In this document: positions 27,161 through 36,304 of the stretch, in pieces | Layout of the letters: every line of letters begins with the position of its first letter | How positions within the stretch are numbered: the stretch's first letter is position 1 | Assembly (NCBI RefSeq): GCF_900110145.1 | Contig: NZ_FOCP01000008.1 | Coordinates: 89,976-153,975, forward strand | DNA length: 64,000 nucleotides | From: Nitrosomonas marina | GTDB taxonomy: Bacteria; Pseudomonadota; Gammaproteobacteria; Burkholderiales; Nitrosomonadaceae | Direction of reading: 5' to 3' | Notes under the pieces: generated by a model | The model's database searches: none | What the model saw: the letters and a program-made list of their open reading frames with translations, nothing else | Told to the model about the DNA's origin: nothing | Program-made: the position numbers and the translations under genes

Positions 27161-27850
27161 TTAATATTGAAATACAGGCGCCTTTTCCAGAGCCTCATCT
27201 GTCACGTTCAGGATTACTTTTTTCTCTTTTTCATTAACAGTCAACACATGATAAGGCGCCGCGACTAGTTTGTCACTAATTCCAGCCACACCGCTGGTTC
27301 GAATAATCGCATATACAACTTCATGGCTATTATTAAAAATAAAATCCTGAATAACGCCCAGCATATTATCATTTTTCCCGAACACATCTAGACCGGTCAT
27401 TGTACTCGCAAGTACTGTGTCAACGTACTTAGTAGCATTCGCATCTCCCGGTTTGAACTCTGGCTCCTGTTGCAATGCTGGTAACGACACATTCAGAGCA
27501 AACACTCTTTCCGAGTCAGTAGGCTCCTTAATAATACGCTGCTGACCAAATGGTACAGCAACCTGTTTATCGATTTCCACACCGAACACACCGCCCAAAT
27601 AGACTACTGCATATGCTACTGCGTTATTCTTATCGAGTAATAAATCATTGACTTTTCCAATTTTTTTCTTTTCCTCATCAACAACTTCGATTCCGGTTAT
27701 TTGTTTGACACTCATATCGCGATCAGAAACATAGTCTGCTGCGCCCAATTTAATCTCCGAACCGGCAAAAGTGTTCGACGATACAACATACATCAGTAAT
27801 GCCAATCCAACTACTATATTCAATCTGTTATAAAAGAAATTACGAATCAT
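27161..27850 (-). CDS. Exported PRC-barrel domain protein
   Basis: A 229-residue protein with a signal peptide (residues 1 to about 29, ending SNTFAG) and two PRC-barrel domains: one around residues 48-115 (ITGIEVVDEEKKKIGKVNDLLLD) and one around 150-215 (MTGLDVFGKNDNMLGVIQDFIFN). Exported PRC-barrel proteins of this kind are common in beta-proteobacteria and are linked to envelope stress, but no activity is known. The gene begins shortly after the IS256 relic and is monocistronic. Confidence 0.82.
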   Translation of the reverse strand: MIRNFFYNRLNIVVGLALLMYVVSSNTFAGSEIKLGAADYVSDRDMSVKQITGIEVVDEEKKKIGKVNDLLLDKNNAVAYAVVYLGGVFGVEIDKQVAVPFGQQRIIKEPTDSERVFALNVSLPALQQEPEFKPGDANATKYVDTVLASTMTGLDVFGKNDNMLGVIQDFIFNNSHEVVYAIIRTSGVAGISDKLVAAPYHVLTVNEKEKKVILNVTDEALEKAPVFQY

Positions 27851-28083
27851 ATCTAACTCCTTGTTTATAATGATTGCTGATTAAACTTATGTATTTGAAC
27901 AATCGATACCCAGACTTCTGAAAAATCTCAAAAGGGCAAGAATTTGGCAGTATTAAAAGTTCAACATTTAAAGCAAGTGTTGATAAAACACCATGCACCG
28001 CGCTGTAACCCAAGTGTCAAAAAGACTTATCTTCAAGTCTGCAGAAACTTAACAGCCTGTTGATCGTTATTTGATTGTTGCTA

Positions 28084-28749
28084 TCATTCCTCAAAAACCA
28101 ATGCATCGGGTTTTGCACCAAGCGATTTCAAGGCATCTGTAATTGATTCCATAAAACCACCAGGACCGCACAGATAAAAATGCTGTTTAAAATTACTGAT
28201 GTGTTCTTTCAGAAAATCCTTGTCGATTATTGAGTTATCATAACCAGGAACACTTTGCTCGGTACAAGTCAACAAACAACGGTTACCCAACAGAAAACGA
28301 AATTCTTTTTCCAAAATGATATCCGCTGGTGTTTTATTAGAAAAAATCAGAGTCTGCCCACTCAATTCATCTTTTTGTGCCAAGTGCCGCAAAATAGCAA
28401 TGAAAGGCGTGATACCTGCACCACCTGCAATAAACACACCCGGACCTTGATACTGAATGGTACCGAACGGTTTGCTGATTTTCAGCGAAGCGTCGGCTTT
28501 TAGCTTATGGAGCATTTGGGTTACACCTTGATGATCCGGATACTGTTTGATGATAAATTCAAGTACTCCGTCTTCAACTAACGATGTTGGGGTAAATGGT
28601 CTGGCTTCATCTCTCCACTGATCGTTATCAATGGCAATTTCCACTGCCTGACCCGGTGTAAAGTTAAATCCCTCCGGTTTATCCAGAATAAAACGCTTTA
28701 CATCATGGGTCACAAACTCAGTCATAAGTAGCCGTGCAGAAAATTCCAT
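28084..28749 (-). CDS. Ferredoxin-NADP reductase-type flavoprotein
   Basis: A 221-residue FNR-superfamily oxidoreductase without an iron-sulfur domain. The FAD site is ARPFTPTS (residues 49-56; the canonical RxYS is RPFT here). The NAD(P) domain begins GVFIAGGAGITPFIAILRHL, and LCGPGGFMESI near residue 195 is the conserved nicotinamide-side motif. The C-terminal LVFEE is typical of short FNR-like reductases. The electron partner is unknown and no ferredoxin or cytochrome gene is adjacent. Two genes of the same strand follow across a 230-base gap. Confidence 0.87.
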   Translation of the reverse strand: MEFSARLLMTEFVTHDVKRFILDKPEGFNFTPGQAVEIAIDNDQWRDEARPFTPTSLVEDGVLEFIIKQYPDHQGVTQMLHKLKADASLKISKPFGTIQYQGPGVFIAGGAGITPFIAILRHLAQKDELSGQTLIFSNKTPADIILEKEFRFLLGNRCLLTCTEQSVPGYDNSIIDKDFLKEHISNFKQHFYLCGPGGFMESITDALKSLGAKPDALVFEE

Positions 28750-29104
28750 GAATATCGTTTCCCTCTTTAATCAATCATTCGGATATCAACTCGACATACA
28801 GTCAATACCAATAGACCCTCATCTCACAGCACATCATCTATCCATAACAAACTTGATGAACAGCAAACTTACAAACACCATCTGAACCAGATGCCAGAGG
28901 CTGCCTATTCATCAAAACTGTTGAAAAAGGTTTTCACAGTCAATGCTGCATAACGTTTGAAAGTAACAAAACACATAGGCAAATCAGAGTAAACTCCACT
29001 GATGCCGTATACTACTGATTACAATTGCCTGTAAAACAGAGTATGAGATAAACAGGCTGTGCCTTATTTACTTCCGGAAATAAGGCACAGAAAACTGATA
29101 AATA
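28750..29104. other. Intergenic region
   Basis: About 355 bases between two minus-strand genes. No open frame, repeat or hairpin with a clear T-run was seen, apart from a possible GTGCCTTA/TAAGGCAC dyad around 29059-29088 that could terminate the lipoprotein gene's transcript. Confidence 0.4.
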
Positions 29105-29326
29105 TCAATATCCTCCTTTGATTTCATCAACCTGATCATCAATAGCCTCTCCTGCTGCTTCTGCATTATCTTCAGCTTCATCTACAGCATCGTCAACAGC
29201 CTCCATACTCTTTTCTACACTTTCATCAATCTTTTCGCCCGCTTTCTCGGCAGGTCCTTGCTCTGCACAACCTGTAACAAAAATTAATGTAAAAATTAAT
29301 GCAGACAATACATGATTTCTATACAT
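29105..29326 (-). CDS. Small acidic lipoprotein
   Basis: A 73-residue exported protein. A hydrophobic segment ends in a lipobox-like IFVTGC with Cys20. The mature part is Ala/Glu/Asp-rich and lacks aromatic residues except the final Tyr, with a heptad-like repeat (ESVEKSMEAVDDAVDEAEDN), so it should form an extended or coiled helix. Similar small acidic lipoproteins are linked to envelope structure, but no function can be assigned. Confidence 0.7.
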   Translation of the reverse strand: MYRNHVLSALIFTLIFVTGCAEQGPAEKAGEKIDESVEKSMEAVDDAVDEAEDNAEAAGEAIDDQVDEIKGGY

Positions 29327-30405
29327 AAAATGTCTCCTGTAAGTTAAGAAGCTGCAGTAAACTGAGAAAAGATCCGGAATTTATGAATTTCTATTATTCA
29401 GAAACCCCGATTATTTTTATCGCCTAATGAACAAATAGAATCGTAAATAAGTGTAAATAATTTGGGTGAGATTAACAACACCAGTATGCCGGAATAAAAA
29501 TACAGTGTTGAACGAATAAAAAATTGGTCAGCATGTCAAGCAATTCTCAACAACTGAACGTACTTACCAGATACCAGACTATTTTATTTGTATATCACTC
29601 AATAAAACGTACCGTCATTGATCACAGGAATTGTCGTGTGGCAAATTGTCTCGTTTCAAGATATTGCTTTTTTTATTTTAAATTGCAGAAATCTCTATTT
29701 TCAGTCACAACTGCCCTGTTAACAGTCGAATATGAAGACTTGATTCAGCAAGAATCGTTACAATAAAGTATCCAACGACACGCAGTCTACTGTTAATAAT
29801 CAATTACTAGAAAACTCGATACATTTCGTAACAATTCTTGCATCTGGTGTACGACATGAATTTGAGTCACTGCTCAGTCGCCATTATTCTACAAAAGCAT
29901 TTCGTCCAGCAAATCGATAATCGCAGTCTGACAACAAGCCAATTGCACTTCTGTCCGACCGCATCATTATGCGGCAAACGATCAATACCGCTTCTGAAAC
30001 AAACTGATTTCCACCGCTCGTCACCGCTGATCTCTTGCTGTCGATCTTAGCATGGACTGATTTTCGTACTATGAAAAATGTCATCAAGCTGCATGTTGAC
30101 CTGAATCTCCAGGAATAGATCGAACAAAACCTTTAAATCAACGATCACCGGAATCAGCAGAAATAAAGCCATATCGCAGACCTGGATTGCCTGCTGTGTC
30201 TATTCACTGACAACAGAATGAATCGTTTTTGTTTGATGATGACTTGAACTCAGAAGCCATCAGTCAATGTACTTTGCCAGATCCATTCAAACAATCAACA
30301 CATGGAGTTGATCGCTACAGCTGGTATTAATTATTACATACTGTATTCCGGTCATAACAAAGTACAATTCACTTTAGTGTCTAGTTGCTCGTCAGACAAA
30401 ATAAT
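29327..30405. other. About 1.1 kb without a recognised gene
   Basis: Several short open frames (80 codons at 29524, 70 at 29838, 67 at 29884 on the minus strand) lack ribosome binding sites and recognisable families. Composition is AT-rich. A plus-strand stretch near 30010-30120 reads like a decayed coding sequence (LLLSILAWTDF..., broken by stops) and may be an old transposase relic, but I cannot assign it. Confidence 0.4.
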
Positions 30406-31023
30406 ATGGAAAATCATGAAGCTTTATTGACAACGCTCGCGTTACTGATGGGCACCACCTGGGCCAGCGGCATCAATCTATACGCCGTGTTACTCGTAAT
30501 GGGTCTGGGTGGTTCATCGGGATATATCGATTTGCCCGCTGAATTGTCGATACTTGAAGACCCGCTGATTATCGGCGCTGCCGGCGTAATGTATTTTATC
30601 GAGTTTTTTGCAGACAAGATACCTGGTATAGATTCAGCATGGGATGCGATTCACACTTTTGTCCGGATACCTGCCGGTGCTATGCTGGCTGCAGGCACGA
30701 TAGGTGATGTATCACCCGCAATGGAAATAGCCGCCGGTATACTGGGTGGCGGTATTGCCGCGGCCACTCATACAGCCAAAGCGAGCACACGTTTGATGAT
30801 TAACACCTCACCCGAACCGGTTTCGAACTGGTCAGCATCTGTTTTGGAAGACCTTTTAGTATTAGGTGGTTTATGGGCAGCACTTAATCATCCGACTGTA
30901 TTTCTGATTTTTTTTGTGGCCTTCACCATACTGCTGGCATTTCTGCTGCCGAAGTTATGGCGTATGTCCAGAGCCTCTTTCATCAGAACCATGAGTATGC
31001 TGGGATTGATAAAGAAGCAATAG
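30406..31023 (+). CDS. DUF4126 membrane protein
   Basis: A 205-residue integral membrane protein. The N-terminal ALLMGTTWASGINLYAVLLVMG, the conserved FIEFFADKIPGIDSAWDAIHTFVRIPAGA near residues 65-95, and GGGIAAATHTAKASTRLMIN fit the DUF4126 family. Function is unknown. The ATG at 30406 is chosen; a TTG 21 bases upstream is possible. Confidence 0.82.
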   Translation: MENHEALLTTLALLMGTTWASGINLYAVLLVMGLGGSSGYIDLPAELSILEDPLIIGAAGVMYFIEFFADKIPGIDSAWDAIHTFVRIPAGAMLAAGTIGDVSPAMEIAAGILGGGIAAATHTAKASTRLMINTSPEPVSNWSASVLEDLLVLGGLWAALNHPTVFLIFFVAFTILLAFLLPKLWRMSRASFIRTMSMLGLIKKQ

Positions 31024-31050
31024 CGATGCGGTTGTCTTTTTATCTATCCG

Positions 31051-31338
31051 TTAACGCCGCGACACGGTCTGAATACTGATCAGCCGATATCCCTCGAACG
31101 TCAAAACCCGCGGAAAACTCGCGGCACCAGCATCGTAATACCATTCCTCCGTACGGCGTTCAATAGCGCTTGATATCACCTCGATATAATCCGGTTCTCC
31201 ACATTTTTTCAACACGTCAAGCTTGGTATTACCCGGCACGATGAGATTCGACCCACAGCGCATTGATTCACCCGCCTGCAACGGCAGAACCGGCAGCAGC
31301 ACCATCAACAACATCAACAATGCAAACACCTTTTTCAT
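31051..31338 (-). CDS. DUF2845 exported protein
   Basis: A 95-residue protein with a signal peptide (MKKVFALLMLLMVLLPVLPLQAG) and the DUF2845 signature: MRCGSNLIVPG, then VLKKCGEPDYIE and EEWYYDAG. The two cysteines could form a disulfide in the periplasm. Function is unknown. The ATG at 31338 follows AGGCGGA; a longer frame from 31413 disrupts the signal peptide and is rejected. It is divergent from tex. Confidence 0.8.
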   Translation of the reverse strand: MKKVFALLMLLMVLLPVLPLQAGESMRCGSNLIVPGNTKLDVLKKCGEPDYIEVISSAIERRTEEWYYDAGAASFPRVLTFEGYRLISIQTVSRR

Positions 31339-31470
31339 GTAAGTTTCCGCCTTTATCGGTAAAATTATTGTATAGTCTGCTTCGCAGCATACGCCTGACA
31401 ATGCTTTTTGCAAACCAGAAAAACACTGCTGCTATCCTGTATCGTCCATACTGTTGTCCGAATTAAAATA

Positions 31471-33708
31471 ATGCCTCCAACTACCGAATCATTTTCAACG
31501 CAGCGTATCGAACAGCGCCTGACAAAAGAAATTGCAATCAATCAGTCACGTATCCGATCGACTATTCAGCTGCTTGATGATGGTGCCACAATCCCGTTTA
31601 TCGCCCGTTATCGCAAGGAAATAACCGGCGGTCTGGATGCCGATCAGTTGCGCCTGCTGGAAACAAGGCTCAATGCCTTGCGCGAGCTTGAAAAAAGGCG
31701 CGAAGCAATTATCGCGGCGATCGAAAAACAAAACAAAATGACGCCCGTGTTGCGCAATGCACTCATGGACGCAGACAATTCGGCAATACTTGAAGACCTG
31801 TATCTGCCTTACCGGAAAAAACGCCGCACCAAAGCACAAATGGCGCACGAAGCCGGCCTGGAACCACTGGCGAATCGACTGTTGCGCCATCCGGAATTAC
31901 AACCCCATACTGAGGCTAGACAGTTTTTGAGAAAACCGTTCTCAACAGAGGCAGGTGATCATCCGGGGATTGCTGACACTAGTCAGGCGCTGGAGGGTGC
32001 GCAACAGATTCTGATGGAACGCTTTGCCGAACATGCACCCTTGTTGCAACAGTTACGTGAATATCTGCACCGTCATGCGGTTCTGACAGCCAGAGTGGCC
32101 AGGGCACAGCAAACCGTAGATACCAGATTCACCGATTATCATCAATACGCTGAAGCAATCGGCAAAATTCCATCCCACCGCGTGCTGGCTTTATTGCGCG
32201 GGGCACGGGAATCAGTTTTGAAATTAAAGTTGTGCCTTGATTCCGATCTGGAACAAACAACAGGCAACAGCACACTGAATCCATGCGAATCCATGATTGC
32301 ACGCCAATTCAAAATCGACGATCGCAAACGCCCTGCAGATGCCTGGCTGATCGATACCGTGCGTACAAGCTGGCGCAATAAAATTTTTAATCAGCTGGAA
32401 TCAGTGTTGCTGAATCAACTACAGCAACAGGCTGAAACCTCGGCCATCCAGGTATTTGTACAAAATCTTAAAGCCCTGTTGCTGGCGCCGCCGGCCGGTC
32501 CGCATATCACCATCGGCCTGGATCCCGGATTACGGACAGGTGTCAAAACGGCCGTCGTTGATGCTACCGGAAAAGTCCTGGCAACCGAGACGATTTATCC
32601 GCACCCGCCACATAATCAACGAGACAAATCGGTTGAAACGCTAAAAAAACTGATCGAACAGTATCGTGTCTCACTGATCGCCATCGGTAATGGCACCGCC
32701 TCAAGAGAAACTGATCAGTTAGTCAAGCAATTGATCAAACAATACCCGCAGTTGAAACTGAAATCAATCATGGTATCCGAGGCCGGTGCCTCGGTATACT
32801 CGGCTTCCCCACTGGCATCTGAGGAATTGGCAGAAATGGATGTATCGCTGCGTGGCGCGGTTTCGATTGCACGGCGTTTGCAGGACCCGTTGTCCGAACT
32901 TGTGAAAATCGACCCAAAATCCATTGGCGTCGGTCAATATCAGCATGATGTAAATCAGAAACAGTTGGCCCAGACGCTGGATGCGGTCGTTGAAGACTGC
33001 GTGAATGCCGTTGGCGTGGACGTGAATACAGCCTCTCCCGCCCTGTTGCGCTATGTCGCCGGACTGAACAGTCGTATTGCGGACAATATCATTGATTACC
33101 GCAACGGTACCGGCATATTCCAGCAGCGTGGCGAGTTGCTAAACGTCCCCGGTCTCGGTGAAAAGACCTACGAGCAGGCTGCCGGGTTTCTGCGTATTCA
33201 CAACGGCCAGAACCCACTTGATGCATCAGCCGTACACCCGGAATCGTACCCACTTGTGGAAAAAATACTGGCAGATCTCAAACTGGATATTACTGCGTTA
33301 GCCGGCAATCATTCAGCGCTGACGTCAGTTCGCCCGGAACATTATACGAACACACAATTTGGCTTGCCGACCGTAAAAGACATATTGCAGGAACTTGAAA
33401 AACCGGGACGAGACCCGCGGGCGACATTTACCACGGCCACGTTCAAAGACGGTGTTGAAACGATCAGGGATCTGTACGCCGGAATGGTGCTTGAAGGCGT
33501 TGTCACCAATGTTACGGCATTTGGTGCGTTTGTTGATATTGGCGTCCATCAGGACGGACTCGTTCATATTTCCAGACTCGCTGATTCTTATGTCAAGGAT
33601 CCACACACAATTGTCAAAGCCGGCCAGGTTGTCAAAGTCGCTGTGATAGATATCGATGAAAAGCGTAAACGAATTACACTGTCAATGAAAGCGATGGACA
33701 GACACTAG
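31471..33708 (+). CDS. tex: Tex-type RNA-binding transcription accessory protein
   Basis: A 745-residue cytoplasmic protein. Order of domains: helical Tex-N (IPFIARYRKEITGGLDADQL), YqgF-like RNase H fold (ITIGLDPGLRTGVKTAVVD, near residue 342), helix-hairpin-helix region (VDVNTASPALLRYVAGLN, LLNVPGLGEKTYEQAAGFL) and a C-terminal S1 domain (EGVVTNVTAFGAFVDIGVHQDGLVHIS). These match Tex proteins, which act on transcription or RNA and influence toxin and stress gene expression. The ATG at 31471 matches the family N-terminus. Length is normal. Confidence 0.94.
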   Translation: MPPTTESFSTQRIEQRLTKEIAINQSRIRSTIQLLDDGATIPFIARYRKEITGGLDADQLRLLETRLNALRELEKRREAIIAAIEKQNKMTPVLRNALMDADNSAILEDLYLPYRKKRRTKAQMAHEAGLEPLANRLLRHPELQPHTEARQFLRKPFSTEAGDHPGIADTSQALEGAQQILMERFAEHAPLLQQLREYLHRHAVLTARVARAQQTVDTRFTDYHQYAEAIGKIPSHRVLALLRGARESVLKLKLCLDSDLEQTTGNSTLNPCESMIARQFKIDDRKRPADAWLIDTVRTSWRNKIFNQLESVLLNQLQQQAETSAIQVFVQNLKALLLAPPAGPHITIGLDPGLRTGVKTAVVDATGKVLATETIYPHPPHNQRDKSVETLKKLIEQYRVSLIAIGNGTASRETDQLVKQLIKQYPQLKLKSIMVSEAGASVYSASPLASEELAEMDVSLRGAVSIARRLQDPLSELVKIDPKSIGVGQYQHDVNQKQLAQTLDAVVEDCVNAVGVDVNTASPALLRYVAGLNSRIADNIIDYRNGTGIFQQRGELLNVPGLGEKTYEQAAGFLRIHNGQNPLDASAVHPESYPLVEKILADLKLDITALAGNHSALTSVRPEHYTNTQFGLPTVKDILQELEKPGRDPRATFTTATFKDGVETIRDLYAGMVLEGVVTNVTAFGAFVDIGVHQDGLVHISRLADSYVKDPHTIVKAGQVVKVAVIDIDEKRKRITLSMKAMDRH

Positions 33709-33831
33709 AATAGGGCCTATTCAACGAATTCCGGCAACTATTGAAACATTCACTATTTTCGCTCTATATTTTATTATGTTATTTTTGAAGTTGTTTTATA
33801 TTGTCTATTCGGGAGACACATAATTACGAAA

Positions 33832-34356
33832 ATGAAACACAATCAACAAAAAAGCACAGTACTTTCCTTTTTAAAAGGATCCGCGCTGTTTCTGGCTTGC
33901 GCAACTTGCATACAATATGCGCAACCTGCAGCGGCTATGGAAAAGCTGAACATTCGTCCTTATGAAACACCGGACCAGTGCGACACGACCATCGCCCAGG
34001 TCAGGGTAACTGTAAATGGTGTCGGTTCAGGCGGTATTCTCAGCGTTGAACTGTATCATGACCCGGATTATTTTTTGTACAAAAAAGGACGCACAAAACG
34101 CGTTCGGATTCCGGCATCCGAAGGCCAGCACAGGGTCTGTATGGATCTTGAGAAACAGGGCACCTACGCCGTCGCTGCGTACCACGATGTTGACGGCAAC
34201 CGTAAACTCAACAAAAAATGGAATATGATGCCCAAAGAACCATTCGGGCTGTCAAATAATCCGGAACCACATTTTGGTTTTCCAGAATTCAGTGAATCGG
34301 CGTTCACTACCGACGAATCCGGTGCTGATATTACTATTGATCTTCGACAGCCCTGA
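33832..34356 (+). CDS. DUF2141 exported protein, copy 1
   Basis: A 174-residue secreted protein with a signal peptide (about residues 1-35, ending QPAAA). The body has the DUF2141 pattern: QVRVTVNGVGSGG, VELYHDPDYFL, TYAVAAYHDVDGNRKLNK and EPFGLSNNP. A single beta-sandwich is expected. A close paralogue lies at 53018-53521 on the other strand. Function of the family is unknown. A ribosome binding site (GGGAGA) lies about 17 bases upstream, rather far from the ATG. Confidence 0.82.
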   Translation: MKHNQQKSTVLSFLKGSALFLACATCIQYAQPAAAMEKLNIRPYETPDQCDTTIAQVRVTVNGVGSGGILSVELYHDPDYFLYKKGRTKRVRIPASEGQHRVCMDLEKQGTYAVAAYHDVDGNRKLNKKWNMMPKEPFGLSNNPEPHFGFPEFSESAFTTDESGADITIDLRQP

Positions 34357-34430
34357 ATTGACCAAAATCAGCCGTTTTTTTCCGGATTCAAGTCTGTGTC
34401 CAACTGCCCAACAGGCTCATTCCAATTCAG

Positions 34431-36221
34431 TCATTGCTGATGCACCACCAGTTGATTAAATGGTATCGTCCATTGTTGCTGGTTGCAGACATCCACTGCA
34501 AACCGTTGCAAATCGCGTTTGATCATATAGTAATCGGGCGCCGCCGCACCATCAAAGGTGCCGATAATTTTAAAGTCCAGCGAAGATGAATTCGCTTGCT
34601 CGAAATATACCGAAATGTCCCTGATGGTTTGACCGTAGCCTTCATGCTGCATTCTGTTCAGAATGCCTTCTTGAAATATTTTGGGAATATCCGTCGTACT
34701 TTCTTGCTGATATTGGTAGTCTATACCCATTGTGCTGGTAATAATGAATCCTGAAGATAGGTTCTTCGGGCATGCGCTCAAAAAATCATGGATTGAATAG
34801 AACTGGGGCATTGAACCATTGCCGAGTGCCAGCACCACATGTTCAGGGGTTAAAGAACTGACCTTGAGACATCTGCCATCCGCAAGCAAAACAAAATCGC
34901 CCTGCTTGCAGGGAAACCAGGTTTCGTCATCCGTATGCGGGCGCGATACATAGTTATTTAATTCCGATAACGGCAGTCTTAATTTGAAACCCGGCATGGC
35001 CGGGTTTTCCAGCCTGCTGAAAAAATTCAACCGTTCGATTCTCATCGGAACGCCATTATATAGAATACGCTCCCCTTCTCTTACCGGCCCCGCGTCAAGT
35101 ATGGTTTGCAGTTCTTTGATGTAACGGGGTACAGAATTTTTAAGTGCCCAGACAACGATAACCAGCAGTAACACTGTTACAGCGACCAGCACCTGATCGT
35201 CACGCATGTCCAGCACGATAAAAACGGTCACGATCGAGAGCAATACGGTAATTCCGCGGAAAATAAGATTGGCAATGCGCTGTACATAGGACATTCTGCC
35301 ATTCTGTTTACGTATAATCAGCAATAAAATACCTTTCCATAACAGTGACAGGATTAAAAACACCGACAGAGACGCCAGTAACGCCATCAAAATAGTAGTG
35401 CCTCGCCCCAATACAAACTGTTTCAGCTGATCGCCGAACGATACGGCCTCTTCCTGCTCCAGCAGGCGTATGCCGTCCAGCTGGATATTTGCGGCATCCA
35501 ACTGGTGTCTGCTGTCCTCCAGCAGGTTCTCCCATTTTTTTTTGACCCGCAGGTATCTGTCCAGCGCACTGTCTTCCAGCCCATCCTGGTTTATACGCGC
35601 CATTTTCTTCAGTGCTTTAGTGCTATCGTCAATCTGGGACTGATAAAAGGCGATTTTATTCTGAAGTTCGAGTATCTTGCGTTTACCCTCCGTATACTCG
35701 TGCAACTCATTCATGATCGGCTGCAGAATCTCGAGCAGATTTTTTTGCCAATCAAACGTTTTATCGTCCGAATCTTCGATTTTGGCCAGATCAAGTCCAC
35801 CGGTCTGAATCAATTCAAATGTATTTTCCTGTTCTTTGATTAATCGGTTGATCTCATCGATTTCATTCAGAATTGTTGTTTTTTCCGTTTCGGTATTGGC
35901 TCTGGTCAATAACCTGGATTTGGCTTCAAGCTCTTTTTCTAATGCACTTATCGCATCAATGATCGCATTGAGTTTGCTGAAAACTGATTCATCTGTAGGC
36001 AAATTCTCGGTTGTCGATGATTCAATCGACGGTTTTCTCTCCGGCAAAGGATATCCGCCTGTCCTATCCTGAATCACTTCGTCATTACCGGTCTGTGGCT
36101 GGACACTGGTTTCCGCTTTGCAAGCCTGAACCGTATAAAAGGCGCCGCAAAGTGATGTCAGCAGCAAAACAAGAATTGATCTGCTGATAGAAAAGGTGGT
36201 TGTATCAGTAGCATTTTTCAT
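34431..36221 (-). CDS. MscS-like membrane protein with long periplasmic coiled coil
   Basis: A 596-residue protein. A signal peptide or first helix (residues 10-37) is followed by a polar region rich in heptads (about 80-255; for example LEKELEAKSRLLTRANTETE), then four hydrophobic segments between about 270 and 360, and a C-terminal soluble domain. The topology resembles MscK/YbdG-like mechanosensitive channel relatives, and GPVREGERILYNG could correspond to the beta-domain entry (normally F-x-x-GD-x-I). The canonical MscS pore helix is not recognisable, so channel function is uncertain. It stands alone, convergent with the DUF2141 gene. Confidence 0.55.
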   Translation of the reverse strand: MKNATDTTTFSISRSILVLLLTSLCGAFYTVQACKAETSVQPQTGNDEVIQDRTGGYPLPERKPSIESSTTENLPTDESVFSKLNAIIDAISALEKELEAKSRLLTRANTETEKTTILNEIDEINRLIKEQENTFELIQTGGLDLAKIEDSDDKTFDWQKNLLEILQPIMNELHEYTEGKRKILELQNKIAFYQSQIDDSTKALKKMARINQDGLEDSALDRYLRVKKKWENLLEDSRHQLDAANIQLDGIRLLEQEEAVSFGDQLKQFVLGRGTTILMALLASLSVFLILSLLWKGILLLIIRKQNGRMSYVQRIANLIFRGITVLLSIVTVFIVLDMRDDQVLVAVTVLLLVIVVWALKNSVPRYIKELQTILDAGPVREGERILYNGVPMRIERLNFFSRLENPAMPGFKLRLPLSELNNYVSRPHTDDETWFPCKQGDFVLLADGRCLKVSSLTPEHVVLALGNGSMPQFYSIHDFLSACPKNLSSGFIITSTMGIDYQYQQESTTDIPKIFQEGILNRMQHEGYGQTIRDISVYFEQANSSSLDFKIIGTFDGAAAPDYYMIKRDLQRFAVDVCNQQQWTIPFNQLVVHQQ

Positions 36222-36304
36222 AAGAATCGTTCATGTATTCAATTCATTGACAGCGACTGCATCAGTCGTCACTTGAATTTACGGTGCGGTTCGCTGTTAG
36301 CCGT

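Noticed and set aside
29884..30087. 67-codon minus-strand frame in the large gap
   Set aside because: Low-support frame without ribosome binding site; the opposite strand looks like decayed sequence instead.
33708..33722. GAATAGG-G-CCTATTC palindrome after tex
   Set aside because: The one-base centre cannot form a hairpin loop and no T-run follows; probably chance or part of a decayed sequence.
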